From NCBI GenBank assembly GCA_023078555.1, contig CM041196.1:4723658-4787657 (forward strand): a stretch of DNA of 64,000 nt, in the 5' to 3' direction. Position numbers and translations under genes: made by a program. The notes beneath the pieces were generated by a model, which had not been told where the DNA came from, did not search any database, and saw only the letters and a program-made list of their open reading frames with translations. Position 1 is the first letter of the stretch. Each line of letters begins with the position of its first letter. This DNA comes from Ulva prolifera (taxonomy: Eukaryota > Chlorophyta > Ulvophyceae > Ulvales > Ulvaceae). Positions 1-11,903 of this stretch are shown one piece after another.

Positions 1-2
1 AG

Positions 3-221
3 CACAAGGAAGAGGCCATCGCTGCAATCTCGACGCAGCTCTCCATAAGTTTCTCGGACACAGCCTATTACGAAGTACAGAGGTGGGAGAGTGCACACGG
101 TGAGCGACTGCGGTCCGACACGGTTGCTGAAGCCGTACTCCGTGACCATCGCGCTGGGCGTTCTAGACATTGGCCGGTCCTGGGCGTGACATTCCCCGCT
201 GGCGCTCTGATCGACACCGAT
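3..221 (+). other. open frame at window edge, unrecognised
   Basis: A frame open from the window edge encodes about 72 residues (starting HKEEAIAAIS, ending AGALIDTD) and stops with TGA. It has ordinary amino acid composition and could be a last exon or chance. I do not recognise it. It does not resemble the part of a starch synthase that should precede the exon at 481, so it may belong to another gene or sit in an intron. Bases 222-480 hold no coding sequence I can support. Confidence 0.25.
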
Positions 222-480
222 TGAACCTCCAACATAATAAAATATATTCAGGTCGTTACATGCCAGCTGATGACTCCTTAAAAATTTTTCCACAGTCTTG
301 GCACGCGCGTTGTGCTTGCATGAATGGGACAACGACATTGCAGACGCAAACGTGAGCGTGCACGACACTTCTGTTCATGAAAGACCTGTGCATTGACGTA
401 CTTGGCACGAGCAGCGACGCTGCCGTCGGCATGAACACACCTTTCGAGCCTCCGGTGATCAGAACGCACTTCCTGTCCAG

Positions 481-3400
481 GTTGGGGGCTTGGGTCGGGG
501 GCCCCCGGCGACTTGCGCGTCGGGCCGGCGGCGGCCGTCGTGCGCTTCGACGAGCGCCTCGCGCACCGCGGTACCAGCACTGAGTTGTCCTTACCCCGGC
601 CTTATTGCGTCATTATACTGTCCTTATATGGGGCGTAGGGACAATATAAGGCGAGAATAAGGCTCGAATGAGGATTGGGGGCAGCCGCCTGTCCTTACTT
701 AATGACATCAAAGGACACTATAAGACACGAAGGATTCTTCCTTATAGTAAGGACATCTTAACCTAATATGTTCCCGAATGAGAGGACACCGTTAGGACAA
801 ACGGCGGGACACCATAGGGACAGTATAGTCCTCAGTAGGCAATATCAAAGGACTGTGTAGTGACGGTGTATTGGTGTATTGCTCTTGCTCACATATTGCT
901 CATGGGGTGTATGGTGCATCACGTACATGCCATGCTCGCATTATGTATTGTCTGGTTGATTGGCTGGAGGGCTGCCGGTGGGCAGCAGGCTGCACAGGGC
1001 AAGCATGCCATGCCCTTCAGCATGACCACACATGGCTATGCTGAAGTACATGACAAGCTCTTCCCCCTCAGTAGCACTGCTCACTGCACCGCTGCTGCTC
1101 ATAGCAGTAAGCTGCAACCTCGTTGTTTTGTCTTCCCACTCTGGTTATACTAGTGGCTGATGTAACAGGAATGTCGGTGCAGTGCAGAACATCTCATCTG
1201 ATCATGCACAGTCATCTCCACATGGTGTCAGCGCCAGATCTGCACCCATCCACATCATTGACGCACATTAGATGCAAGCAGCAGATGCAGTTGAAAGAGC
1301 ACCATTCCATTCGCAGAAGTGTGACTATCTCAGGCAGCTGCGATAAAGTGAGTCTTAGTATTGCACAGCACCAATCCACATTGCAACATTAACAATACAT
1401 TGCTACCCTGCTTCTCCGCTTGGCCGTGTGTACCTAGGTAGCTTCCAATACTCGTGAAACTTAGTGTACGACCATGGTGGGTATGCTGCAACTGGTTGCA
1501 TGGTGAAATGAGTCTGCTCGTTCCTTGTATGGGCTGGAGCGAGTGGGTCACCATGGAAGATACAATACCAGCTACAGATCCGACGGAAAGTCAACTTGAG
1601 TGCTTCATCTCGCTATGAATGTAGGCCGCCGTAGGCCGCGGACGTGCTTGAACCTGTGCTCTCACTAGTCACGGCAATATTGTTCAAATTGAGTGGCTGC
1701 CCTCGCTGAAACGGAAAAGAAACTTACAAGTCACGAGATAATTTTGATCGCACTTCATGACCAGACCGATGTGATGTTTTGAGCGTGGACAATTGTGCAT
1801 GACTGCATCTCCGTCGGGCGGACGTCTGTGCGCTATCACATACATCAATCAGCCGTACTAATCTGCTGCAACATGATGTCATACCTTGATCCATATACGA
1901 AGTTGCACACTGTGGCTGTGGCGTCGATGCAGCGTCTTTTTTGGCTGCTGCTAACAATCGCGACACGAAACGACTCGCGAATCAACGACCGTAATCGCTT
2001 TACTTAAGTAAATTAGTACCGCTAGCCGGCTACAGATGAGAAGAAGAAGCAAATCGCCAAGACACATGAGAAACCTTTCTGCGATCGCAGCCATTCGTCC
2101 CACCTCGTTGTGCGCAGCCATCCCAGATGAATTCGCATGCAGGCGCTACACCTGAATCCTTGCATACATATTATGGACGTAATACTTATTTTGTTTCGCA
2201 TCCGTGCCGTTTATGTCATTTCCAGCGCCGTTCGAACTCATAGTTCATGCATCCGTGCGTGGCTGCAGGAGCACCGAGCCACACCCGGCGTGCCTGTGCA
2301 CCGCCAAAGCCCGCATCATTGACTTGCGGAGCAGCATTCACTGTCAGTTGACACATGTGATGATGCAACGTGTCTGTGCCTGAGGCGTAAGCTGCAGGTC
2401 TAGCATTCTAGCGCCTTGCAGCCTAGGAGAAACAGCAGCACAATGGGCAGGCAAAGCAAGCGTCCGATCACGTTTCGCACAGTCTACTGCATGTCGACAT
2501 CGATGCTTGTGTGAAATGTCAATGCTCTATGAACGAGGCTGTCGGAGTCCGAATGTGTGATCTGCTGCGCATTCGACATCGGTCCGGCTGTATCGCATCA
2601 GCAGGGGCGCAATTTGTTGAGTGCAAGCTATCCGCCGGAAAAAAACTAAAGAGGTGATGATTTTGTATGATATCATATCACCATTCTTCCGACGCCGTGC
2701 TGCTAGCACTGGATTGTCACGCAAGTATTACCGCTCACGGGCATCACCCAACCCAGACCTGTTGTCGCGGCTCCACACCATAAATGTGAATGCCGGAAAG
2801 TCGTAACGTGACCTTCACTAGAACGTTGGCGACCACATCTGACTCCTGACATGCCTCGTGTACCCCCATTGCAGTCCGTACATTGGCATCACAAGATAAC
2901 AGCACTGTAATCACAACATACAACACAAAATGATCATTCTGATTCACGATTTATCTATGCATCTCCAGGAAATACGGTTCCCTGCCAAACGGCCGCGTGT
3001 AGATGAATGGGCCCGGCTAGCCAAGATGAAAGACGCGGTCACAGAGTCCGAGTAGCTGTGATGTATCTAAATCAACGAAAATATTTCGTGAGTCGGCTTG
3101 ACAAGCTTGAAATCACATGTGCCCGTGGCACAGGTCATGCTCTGTTGTTTTGAACAGCAACATGTGACAGCACTCATAAGGACCTTTGCACAAATATGGT
3201 TGGGGTACCCTCTCCTCAACATCACTCAGTCCAATACGTATAATATCAGCCTAATGGTCATCTCTGCTGCCTATCCAGTTCGGGTCATTACCGTGTCCTT
3301 ACACACCAGCTCCTCCTGACCAAAGCCAAGCCCAAGACAATCCTTACATTAAGGACACAGTCAGGTGTCCTTACGACCATTGTGCCGTCCTGGCCCCCCT

Positions 3401-4298
3401 CATAAGGACAGTGTTATTCACAAGGTGGCAGTAAGGACAACATAATGCTGCCTCACCGTAATGCTCGCATATGGAGTGAATAAGGTCAACTCAGTGCTAC
3501 TAGCACCGCCTCGTGGCCGCCGCCGACATCCTGGTTGTGCCGTCGCGCTTCGAGCCGTGCGGCCTTGTCGCGCTGGCCGCGCTGCGCTACGGTGCGGTGC
3601 CGGTGGTCGCTTCGACCGGGGGCCTCCGGGACATCGTCGCCGGGCGCTTCCTTCTATCAGGTACTAACCGCGGCCAGGTACGGCCGCTGTGCTGCGCCAT
3701 TCTGTGTGCTGGTTGTGGGTTAATCGTGACTTGATCTGCATGGGATTGGTGTTACAAGGATAAAAGTGGCAAGGCGGGCAGCACCGGGAAAGCAGCAGTC
3801 CGCATGTGAATCGTGTACCGTGAGAATGGTGGCAAACTCATGCATGCGATAATGCTTCAGCGCGGCCGCTCAACTTGTGTCGATGTTAGGGTTGGGTCTG
3901 TCCAGGGGCCCCTTGGAGCACCGCTGCCGGTGACGGTAGACAAGCCCGCCGCGCGTGCCTTTGGATACGAGGCCGGCCGCATCAGCATCGGCGGCGACGC
4001 GAGCGAGGCGGCCGCGAGCGTGATGCGCCTGCGCCGCGCCCTCGACCGCGCGATCGCCGAGGTCGGCACCGCGCGGTTCCGCCGCATGCAGCAGGGGGGC
4101 ATGCGCGCCGCCGTCGGCTGGGACGCGCCCGCCGCGAGCTGGCACGAGCTCATCACCTCTGTCGCCGAGGGCTTCCTAGAGAGCTCCGATGATGACGGCG
4201 GGGAGGGGCCACCGGTAGTAGCGGAGCGCGTCGATGATGCGGACGCGCCGGCGCAAACACAGGGGCCGGAGGCTGTTGATTGCGAGGGGCAGCGCTGA
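481..4298 (+). CDS. starch synthase (GT5), 3' part of the gene, split by an inserted element
   Basis: C-terminal half of an ADP-glucose:alpha-1,4-glucan glucosyltransferase, which elongates starch chains in the plastid. Exons read: 481-570 (LGSG, then [11 protein letters not shown]), 3504-3677 ([19 protein letters not shown], then [15 protein letters not shown]) and 3906-4298 (C-terminal helices, acidic tail, TGA stop). PSRFEPCGL and STGGL are the signature nucleotide-sugar loop of GT5; the Glu of FEPCG is the conserved catalytic-site residue. Intron 3678-3905 (CAG/GTACGG to TCCAG) is phase 0 on both sides. The exon at 481 follows a TGTCCAG acceptor; earlier exons lie outside the window or were not found. 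Between AHR and LVAAAD lies a 2.9 kb element: fusing base 569 to 3510 gives an unbroken motif, but the nearest GT-AG pair (571/3503) leaves 7 extra bases and shifts the frame. The allele may be broken. Isoform not assigned. Confidence 0.85.
585..850. repeat. left subterminal GTCCTTA/TAAGGAC motif cluster
   Basis: Roughly ten copies of the heptamer GTCCTTA or close variants occur in both orientations within 270 bases. They mirror a similar cluster at 3295-3450 at the other end of the same inserted element. Such clusters are normally where a transposase binds. Confidence 0.55.
3295..3450. repeat. right subterminal GTCCTTA/TAAGGAC motif cluster
   Basis: Dense copies of GTCCTTA and TAAGGAC, including a CATTAAGGACAC stretch and AGTAAGGACAAC near the right end. 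Counterpart of the cluster at 585-850. Confidence 0.55.
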
Positions 4299-5053
4299 GG
4301 GGTGAGCGCCCACGGCAGGACAGCCTCAGCGTGGTGGTATGCACGGTTCATGCGCCAGTGGCCTGTATTGGGGCCTGTGACGGCGGCGCGAGTGGCGCAT
4401 GCCGAGCCGGTGGCTGCCGCTGGCGCTGGCTTGATGAGTCTGCCATTGCCTACCACCGTCGCCACAAGGATGCGCTCACCGTGTTGATGCGCTCACCGGC
4501 CTGTGGCCGGCCTGTGGCCAGGACTCCCAGACTGCATTGCCAGGGTTGTGCCGTGTATTGGATGACTGCGAGCTTTCCGAGAGAATTTTTCGATTGACAA
4601 ATCGTTTCGTTTTTCTTCTGTGCGTCACTGTATGGTTGTGTGGGTGCCTGATCGTTGGCTATGCTGAGCAGAGGCCGGCATGGTTTTCAGTCAAGTATGA
4701 GAGCCCTCATTTCCTTTTTTTCTTTTCTTCTTTTGTGGTGCATTCACAGACCTGATGGCCAGCACTCACAGAGACTACAGCCTACTCTACTCACCTGGGT
4801 GCGCTCTCTTCCCAGGTGCGCGAAGCGTGGGTGAGCGACACAGCAGCTTGGTCTGAAAGTGTCAAAATGGTGCTATGCTGGTAGGAGGGTGACTGTAGTG
4901 TGCTGTGTTGCTATTTTGGAGCTATGTGATGTCCACATCCCTCTAATCTGCGATGTTCTGGTGGCTAGTAAGTTGACTTTGCGCACCATCGCAGGTGCGC
5001 ACGGTGCACGGGTGAGCGGCCAACAGGTGGGGAGCGTGGCAAGGGTCGTGTAA
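4299..5053 (+). other. starch synthase 3' UTR with TGTAA signal
   Basis: No coding sequence is visible after the TGA stop. The first clear TGTAA is at 5049-5053 and is taken as the polyadenylation signal, giving a 3' UTR of about 750 bases. The region contains several GGTGCGC and GTGAGC motifs (4780-5035) that recur farther right and may belong to a neighbouring mobile element rather than to the UTR. Confidence 0.4.
5049..5053 (+). promoter_or_regulatory. TGTAA polyadenylation signal, starch synthase
   Basis: First clear TGTAA downstream of the starch synthase stop; TGTAA is the usual chlorophyte signal. Confidence 0.45.
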
Positions 5054-5862
5054 CCTTGCGTGTGTGTTTACATGCGGATCAAGCAATGTCTTTAGATATA
5101 TATGCGAGCGCCTGGTCGGCTTGAAGTTAAAATTTATTGCAGCTGGTGAGTTTTGAGCTGGAGGGCGAGCTCACCGGGTGGGCGCGCGGCCCTGCTTGGT
5201 GTGCAGAGCTGGGTGCGCGCACGTTGGGAAGTCTGCGTTGCCCGATGGACGTGATCCTAGAACTCCCCGCCTTAACAAGTCATGTATGCCGTCCCAACTC
5301 ATATCCTTCGTGGGCCGGTTGTGGTTTGAATTCGCGTTGGTGCAAACGCCTCGGCACCAGTGTTCAGAGCGGTGCATCAAAGGTAGATGGACGGTGCGGT
5401 ATGTTCGACTGCTTCGTATCCGAGGCTCTCAACTTTATGAAGAAAGTATGAACCGTGGCAGTGCGTGCGCAAGCATGGGTTGTGCAATGTCATGCACTGG
5501 GTGCTGTATGATCGGGGTACACTGCGTCTGGTGGCTCCGTTAGCTAGCTAGATTCTCCTTGCACGTGAGCTGACATGCCAGACATATGGCCTGTACATGT
5601 CGAGCCATTCAGCGGATCCGATCGTCTTGACCTGCTGTCTTCGGAAGGCATGCCACTGCTGCATGGGATGCACGCGTGTAATGGGCTCCCTCGTTGCTCG
5701 GCACGCTGCTGTATTTTGCCAATCGGCCACCGGCCTTAGTGCAGTGCGACGCGTGTCAGTCGGCATATGTATCATGCGTAAAAATTGTGTGGAGGACAAC
5801 ACAGACTCATCGTGCTGCTCGTGCTGATCCTCTTCGTTAGCGGGCGTCCCGTCGAGCGTAGG
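5054..5862. other. gene-free stretch upstream of transposase gene 1
   Basis: No supported gene. It contains more GGTGCGC/GCGCGC and GTGAGC motifs around 5100-5225. It must contain the promoter of the transposase gene that starts at 5863, and perhaps one end of its element, but I found no terminal inverted repeat. Confidence 0.3.
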
Positions 5863-8800
5863 ATGCAAGGGAAACGGGCCCGAGATTACTTCGTAGAACT
5901 GCCCTTTAATTGGTTCCATTGCACATTCTGTGGGCTTCAGTTCAAGTATACCAAACATTTGTCAAGGCACCTCAATTCGCCTGGTCACCGAGACACAGTC
6001 GCCGCTGCATTAAGCTCTAGTAATCCAGTGTACCATCCACCGCCGGACCTTGTCACACGCCAAAGTTGTCGCTACTCCGTATCTGCTCCTCATGACGTCG
6101 ATCGTGATGCTCGACCATTGCTAGATGGAGGGCCCGCTAGTCCCGGGCTTGCTTCAGGAAGCGATGTTGCAACGATCCCAATAGATCATTTGAATGTTGC
6201 AGTATACAACGATGACTTTGATGTTGACAGAGACGACCCCACGCTGGCGCCACCTAGGATTCCCCTGGTGGATGAGCCAACAGAGGGTGAAGAACGTGGT
6301 CCATTCGTCTGGGAGACAAATGACATCGAAGACTCCATGTCTCAGCTGAATCTCTCCCAATCTGCTGAGTCCCATGTTAACGCTTTTGCGGTGTGATCTA
6401 CAGCTGCTCATGCTTGCGGACATGTTGTTCTCTCATCCCCCGTGGACATCAGACTGCGGAATCCATGTTGATCCACTCTTATCCATGCAGGACATAGGAG
6501 AGCTCATCGCTTTTGGGGAATCTGAGTGGCGTACACGTGGAGGTGTGGACGCAGATGCTGTATTGATGGCTGCTATGGATGCAGGATTGTATGTGTCTCC
6601 TGACCTTAGTATGGAGGTGCTGCGGGCCGAACTTGAGGCCCGGATGGAGGAACAGAGAGCACATCAATTGAATGACCACAGGCCTCCTCCTGTCCCCTAT
6701 ACCGTGAGATGGTACCAGGAAAACGCCCATGAGCTCATATCTGTTGAAAGCAATGTCACTGTCTTGCAAGCATGTTTTGTTCTGGCTGCCCTGAAGCTCC
6801 GTGGTGGGATGACGGGACAATGTCTGGACAGCTTCTGTAAGCTCCTTTCTTTCGGTGGGTTATTAGGAGGGGATTGTAATAAGATGCCTAAGTACGCGCT
6901 ATGCACCTGTCTTCCAATGCAGTGATCGGTAGAACCTGTAGCAGTATCCTTGTCTATCACATCTCCGGGGTGTGCTGCAGATCTCAACATATCGTCAATG
7001 GTGTGCTCTGCCTACAGAGCCCGGACATGTATGCCTGGGACATGTGTGATAATGGGCAGTGTCCCACTGTCTATGGGCCTCAATTGCCAACGACCGATAG
7101 ATTGAGGAGGCAGGGCCAGAGGTGCGAAAGATGTGGCAATTTCCGGTATGTGAAACGGAATAATCAAGTAAAGGCAGCCCGTAGGTATGAAGCTCCACTA
7201 CGACTGTTACAGAAAAGCATGCTCATCTGCTTCATCGGTTCGGTGCGGTGCAGTGCATACATCCTAAAGCTAGCGGACGTTATTCGTCACTTGTTTGGAG
7301 TGGAAGCATTTGCCAAGTTCGCTGGCACCCGTACCCATGCTTTTCTTGACTCTGACTTTTACCAGCACTTGGACCACACCCACAACGGAGCCATATCTGC
7401 CCTTTCACCAGGCTCAGCAGGTCAAACGCGGGGAAACAACTCAAATGTTGCTTTGGGCGCTGCATCTCCTGCTTCTCCTTCCAGTATTGGTGCCTGTCCA
7501 ACAACCGAGGTGCCTGACTCTGTAAATGCAGATCCCATCGATGAGGTAATGACTGCAAACGGGGATACCATGACCTTGTTTTTTGCCCTGTTTGTGGATG
7601 GCGTGCAATTACATGCTCACGGAAGGGCCACCACCACTGTCGTGGGAGTCAAGTGTCTTGATCTCCCGGGCTTCCTGTGTAACACAGATCTGGCCAGCTA
7701 TCCGCTCGCGTTCATCGGCGGGAGTAAGGAGCCCACCAACATGTCAGAGATCATGGCCATCATCCTCAAACAATTCAAGAACCATGAGCCCGACGGATGG
7801 GTAGATGACAAAGGCATGCTTCCTTACTACTTCCCATACTGCCCGTCAGTCACACAATCTGTGTCTGGGGCCCGAATGGGCAGTGGATGATGTTCTCAAG
7901 CTGAGTCTTCCAGCGTTGGTTTCGGTCATTTGATTCCTGATGCTCCTCCTTTGTAGGTGCCATCCATGTCAGAGGCGACCCAATAGAAGTCTATGCCAGT
8001 TACAGGAAGAAGCTGCGCAAAGTTTTCCCTGTGTTTGTGTTCGCTTTCGCTGACACACCGGCCCGGAGGAGCTGGAACCTCACTATTGGCGCAACCGGAT
8101 TCAGTGGGTGCGACAAGTGTGGGATCAGAGGCACACGTTCTTTGCCAGATGGTGTTGAGATTGGCTGGACAGCCTTTACTGGATACAAGCGGCCATGTGA
8201 AGCCGTCGTCTTGAATGCAGACAAGAAGGTATTGTTTGTCATACTGCTTGTGTAGTGTTGACACTTGTGTCACCGGTTCCTTGTCCAAAACTGCCTGCGT
8301 ATCCTTGGCTATTTGTGCAAGTTCGATTGTTTGAGGATTGCTCTTGTCCGTACTGTGTTGTGGACGTCGTTTTACCAACTCAAGTAACCGGACTCATGTC
8401 ATGCGCAGCTGACATTGACCCTTATGTGCACCTATGCAGAAGTGGGACACTATCACAATCCAACTGGGCAAGAATGGGGTGCCGGATCAGGCTGCACTGG
8501 CCAAGATCTTGGTAACCGATGACAAGCATCGCATAAGGAGCACGCAGGCTGAGGCCTTCACATGTACCGCTGAAACCAAATACCCCCTACCTGCGCAAGC
8601 CCGATGTGGGGGTGCGTTAGGCAGTGATCCCAACACAAAGGAACAATTCAGGCTCACACGAGGTAGACTCTCTCTTGTGTGATCTCAGTCATGGGGTGCA
8701 CTATGTACAGCATTTGAGATCTGCTGGTTACATATGCATGGAGTGGCAGTGACTTCGAATGTGAACGACCACCCCGCATCAATTTGTGCCTGACTCGGTA

Positions 8801-10724
8801 TGCTCTCATAGACTGTGAGATCAAATGGGAGTCTCGGTACAACTGGGCAAACGAGAAGCACAAGGAGATCGGCTGCAGGGGCGTGAACCCCTTTCAAGCC
8901 AGTGGCCTGAAGTCATATGAGTGTGATTCTGTATCCTGGCACCACTAGCTTTTATAGCGGTCCCTCCATACTCCTGGAACCTGATCGTGGTGTCTTGCAG
9001 CTTTCAATTGACTTTTGTAGAGCCGATGTCCCATTCCATCCTATATAGTTTGGTCCGCGGATTCTTGGAACTCATATGTCATACCGCTAATGGATACGAG
9101 ATTGGAGGTCGCAGCTTCTGTTTGTCATCTGATCTACAGGATAGGATGGACCGTTTTTCAGATAAGATTCAATACCCCAGTGCATTCAACCGCCGTCCCC
9201 CGAAGTTGCGCAGGTGCGTGCTCTTAGATGATTCACAGTCTTGCAATGGTACACGAACATATGTCGAACGTTGCAGTTCCGCATCCAACCACGTCAGCCA
9301 TATGTAGGGGTGTGCCCATCTCAAAATGGCTATTTGAGGAACTCAATACATTCGTGGAAGTCACGGGAGCTGCATGTTTTTACGTTGCCAGGAAAGAAGT
9401 GCATCCTGGAGTCATGAAAATGTGGAGTCATTTGCGTAAGTTCACTCTATACTTTTTGCATTACCGGTCCGGCCAACACACAGAAGCACAAGTTCTGGCA
9501 GCTCAACAGGAAATATTCCAGTTTGGAGAGTATGCTAAGCAGCATCTGCATTGCAAGACTTTGACATGCTTGGTACATCGATGCTATGCTCACATTCCAC
9601 TTCATGTCCTTGCAACGATGCCAGGTGCTTTCCTTCGTGAAGAAACGGGGGAAAGGCTAGTGCGCCGAACCAAGAGCCGCATCACAGGGCACTCGACACA
9701 GCAGGCAGCAAGAGCCTCGGCAGATGTCTGTCTCACAGAGATGGGGCTCCGCCTATCGCAACACAAACATCCTGGTATTGACGGCCCACTTTTGAGGATA
9801 CGTCCGGTTGCAAGGTCCCGGCCAAGTGACAACGGCGACAGTTATGGGGTACAACTTCATCAGCTACTGTCTGCCTACACCGGAGAGGAAGGTGATGTGG
9901 TGTGCTTTTAATCCTATCAACTACACCGAAGGTGTATGTGCTTCGCGATCGCGGTGAATGCAACGCTGCTCCATTGGTATTGAAGAGGGGCACTGGTCGT
10001 GTAGGTTAGCACGTTAGTGAGCCATTTGCAGTGCATGGCCGATAAGGCTGTGCGAAGTCATCGAGTCCAGGGTGAACTAGAACTTGCAGGCATTCTCACA
10101 CCTAAAGAGATTCAAGGCGAAAGGTCCGCAGTTACAGGCAAAATCGTGCATACCGATGTGACCAACGCGCCTATGGTGTACCATGCCCATTCAGCTACAA
10201 TCTCGCATGGGGCTTTCGTTGTGCGCACTGACAGCGGGTCCTCCATGCACGGGCAGACCCACACAGATCAGTATGTATACATACCATTCAGATCGGGTAC
10301 AACTCACAACGCGTGCGTGATGAAGATAGAGAAGATTGTGCTTGTGTGCCGGGAGAATATGGGGTGGCCAAACAACGAGGCACGATTGGCCGTAGGAGAG
10401 ATTTGGGACCATTTGAGGATTGGTAACGGGGCAGCTCTGGAGACCATGTTCAATGATGACCCTGTCTATGGTTCGTGCTGTGTGCCCAGAGTACTGTTGC
10501 GCACTCCGTCCAAACGGAAGGCTGGGTACAAGTACGTCGTGCATCTAAGACAAATCCGTTGTCCTTGTGTGTATATACCTGATAAGGCTGGCGACATGTT
10601 TATTACATTGAGCAAAATGGGGTTTCATGGTAGGACGGACATGTTATTTGAGGCTGGTGTGGCAGAGCCGGATGCCGTAGGTGGATCATCTCGAGATGAT
10701 GCACGAACTGACACTGTTTTGTAA
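5863..10724 (+). CDS. element 1: TNP2/CACTA-type DDE transposase, multi-exon
   Basis: Cut-and-paste DNA transposase of the TNP2 (EnSpm/CACTA) clade. The start ATG at 5863 precedes a C2H2 finger (FHCTFCGLQFKY then HLSRHLNSPGH). Next come an acidic linker, a helical domain (about 6420-6890, LKLRGGMTGQCLD), a CxxC-type zinc element (QRCERCGNFRY, about 7110), the first catalytic Asp block (FVDGVQL, D at 7598, followed by CLDLP), the second (FADTPARR, D at 8052, followed by CDKCGIRG), the MSHSILYSLVRGFLEL block (about 9020) and a DUF4218-like helical domain (MWSHLRKFTLYFLHY, about 9420). The last exon (10017-10724) ends in TTGTAA, so the stop overlaps TGTAA. Frame changes near 6390 and elsewhere were not all resolved into clean introns, so some damage is possible. 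It is clearly diverged from the two later copies. Exon limits are approximate. Confidence 0.75.
10720..10724 (+). promoter_or_regulatory. TGTAA overlapping the stop of transposase gene 1
   Basis: The last codons are TTG TAA, so the stop is part of TGTAA. Confidence 0.4.
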
Positions 10725-11903
10725 GGTCGGTGAGGATCTCAAGTGATATTGTCTTCGTGTTGTATGTACATGCACGCACATGTCATGAGCCACACATAAG
10801 TGTTGCAATGACACAGTACCTGCTACTATTTTTTTTCAGTGCATTGTCTACGTGGGGGCATACATTGCAGCAAGTTCTAATTAATTTAATGTACTGGCTT
10901 TGCAGCTGCAATTGGGCAATGGAATACATTATGAACAGTAGGAAGGCTGCTGAGTGTCCAAAGGTGAGCCTCATCAGAGCTGTGGTTCAGCACAGCCATA
11001 TGCCAATAGATTGGCTTGTGCATTCATTCTGCAACATGAACATGAGTGACACTATCTTCCAGGATGCATCAGAAGACACTCAAGTCAAGATACAACCCAG
11101 CGGATTGCGGTGAATTTACCCGGTTTGTCATGAACAAGTGTAATACATTTAGCAGCTGCACCATTTGCTACCGCCAACAACCACCACACACATCCCATCC
11201 TTCTGCACTTCTTCTGCATTTTCACCTGTGCGGCGAGTTAATGGCCGTAAGGTATCAGAGACGTCTCCTGTACATGAAAACACTGTCTGGGGAAGGGGTG
11301 ATGTCTGCAGACTTGCAAGGCCGGACTGGCTACTCAGAGATGGTGAACATTACAGATTGCTCAATAATATTAGTAAGGATCCCACCGTTCGAAAGTAGTG
11401 GGCTGGAGGACACCCTCGACGAACTTAGCTACGCCACTCCTCTGCTCTGGACCCAGCACGGGCAATAGGGCAGGCCTGTCCTCAAGGGACATCCCAGAGG
11501 CATGCAAAATATTTATACCAACGAGTAGATCATGGCTGGAATGATTTAGGTAATACGGGGAAACATGGGTTCCAGCTCCCACGAGAGTCCTATTTGCAGC
11601 CCCCTGTTCGTCCAGCGACATGCACATATTTACGAGTGACTAAGAGATAAGGATATGATTACACTTTATGTCGACTAGACACTACTGTGCGAAGAACTGA
11701 AGTCGACGAAGGGCAAGTCATGCCGCAGCCGCACTGTGTCTACAGGGCACATGCTCTGTTCAGATATCGGGAAGCGCCTTTTTTGAAACGCGGTTGGTCA
11801 AAGCAGGAATATGAAATCAGGATGTTTACGCGATGCGCGCTATCGGACACTTTGTTGCGGAATCTAGCGTGACCATTCGATAGCTTTAATTAGGCACAGA
11901 ACG
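10725..11903. other. spacer between the two genes of element 1
   Basis: No supported gene. Several short open frames occur on both strands, but none resembles a part of the other element copies. The 3' part presumably holds the promoter of the gene starting at 11904. Confidence 0.3.

Larger units (their letters stand above)
570..3503. mobile_element. 2.9 kb non-autonomous DNA element inside the starch synthase gene
   Basis: The left end reads TACCAGCACTGAGTTGTCC (from 572) and the right end, reverse complemented, TAGTAGCACTGAGTTGACC, giving an inverted terminal repeat with an AGCACTGAGTTG core. GCACCGC lies just outside both ends (563-569 and 3503-3509), a 7-bp target duplication. Both flanks of the element (about 585-850 and 3295-3450) are packed with GTCCTTA/TAAGGAC motifs in both orientations, typical of subterminal transposase-binding repeats. 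The middle has no long conserved frame. Superfamily is uncertain; the 7-9 bp duplication would suit hAT- or MULE-like elements. Confidence 0.7.

Noticed and set aside
3813-3905. Upstream extension of the last starch synthase exon to the ATG at 3813
   Set aside because: Phase agreement with the exon ending at 3677 is obtained only with the acceptor at 3905, and the extension has no similarity to the family.
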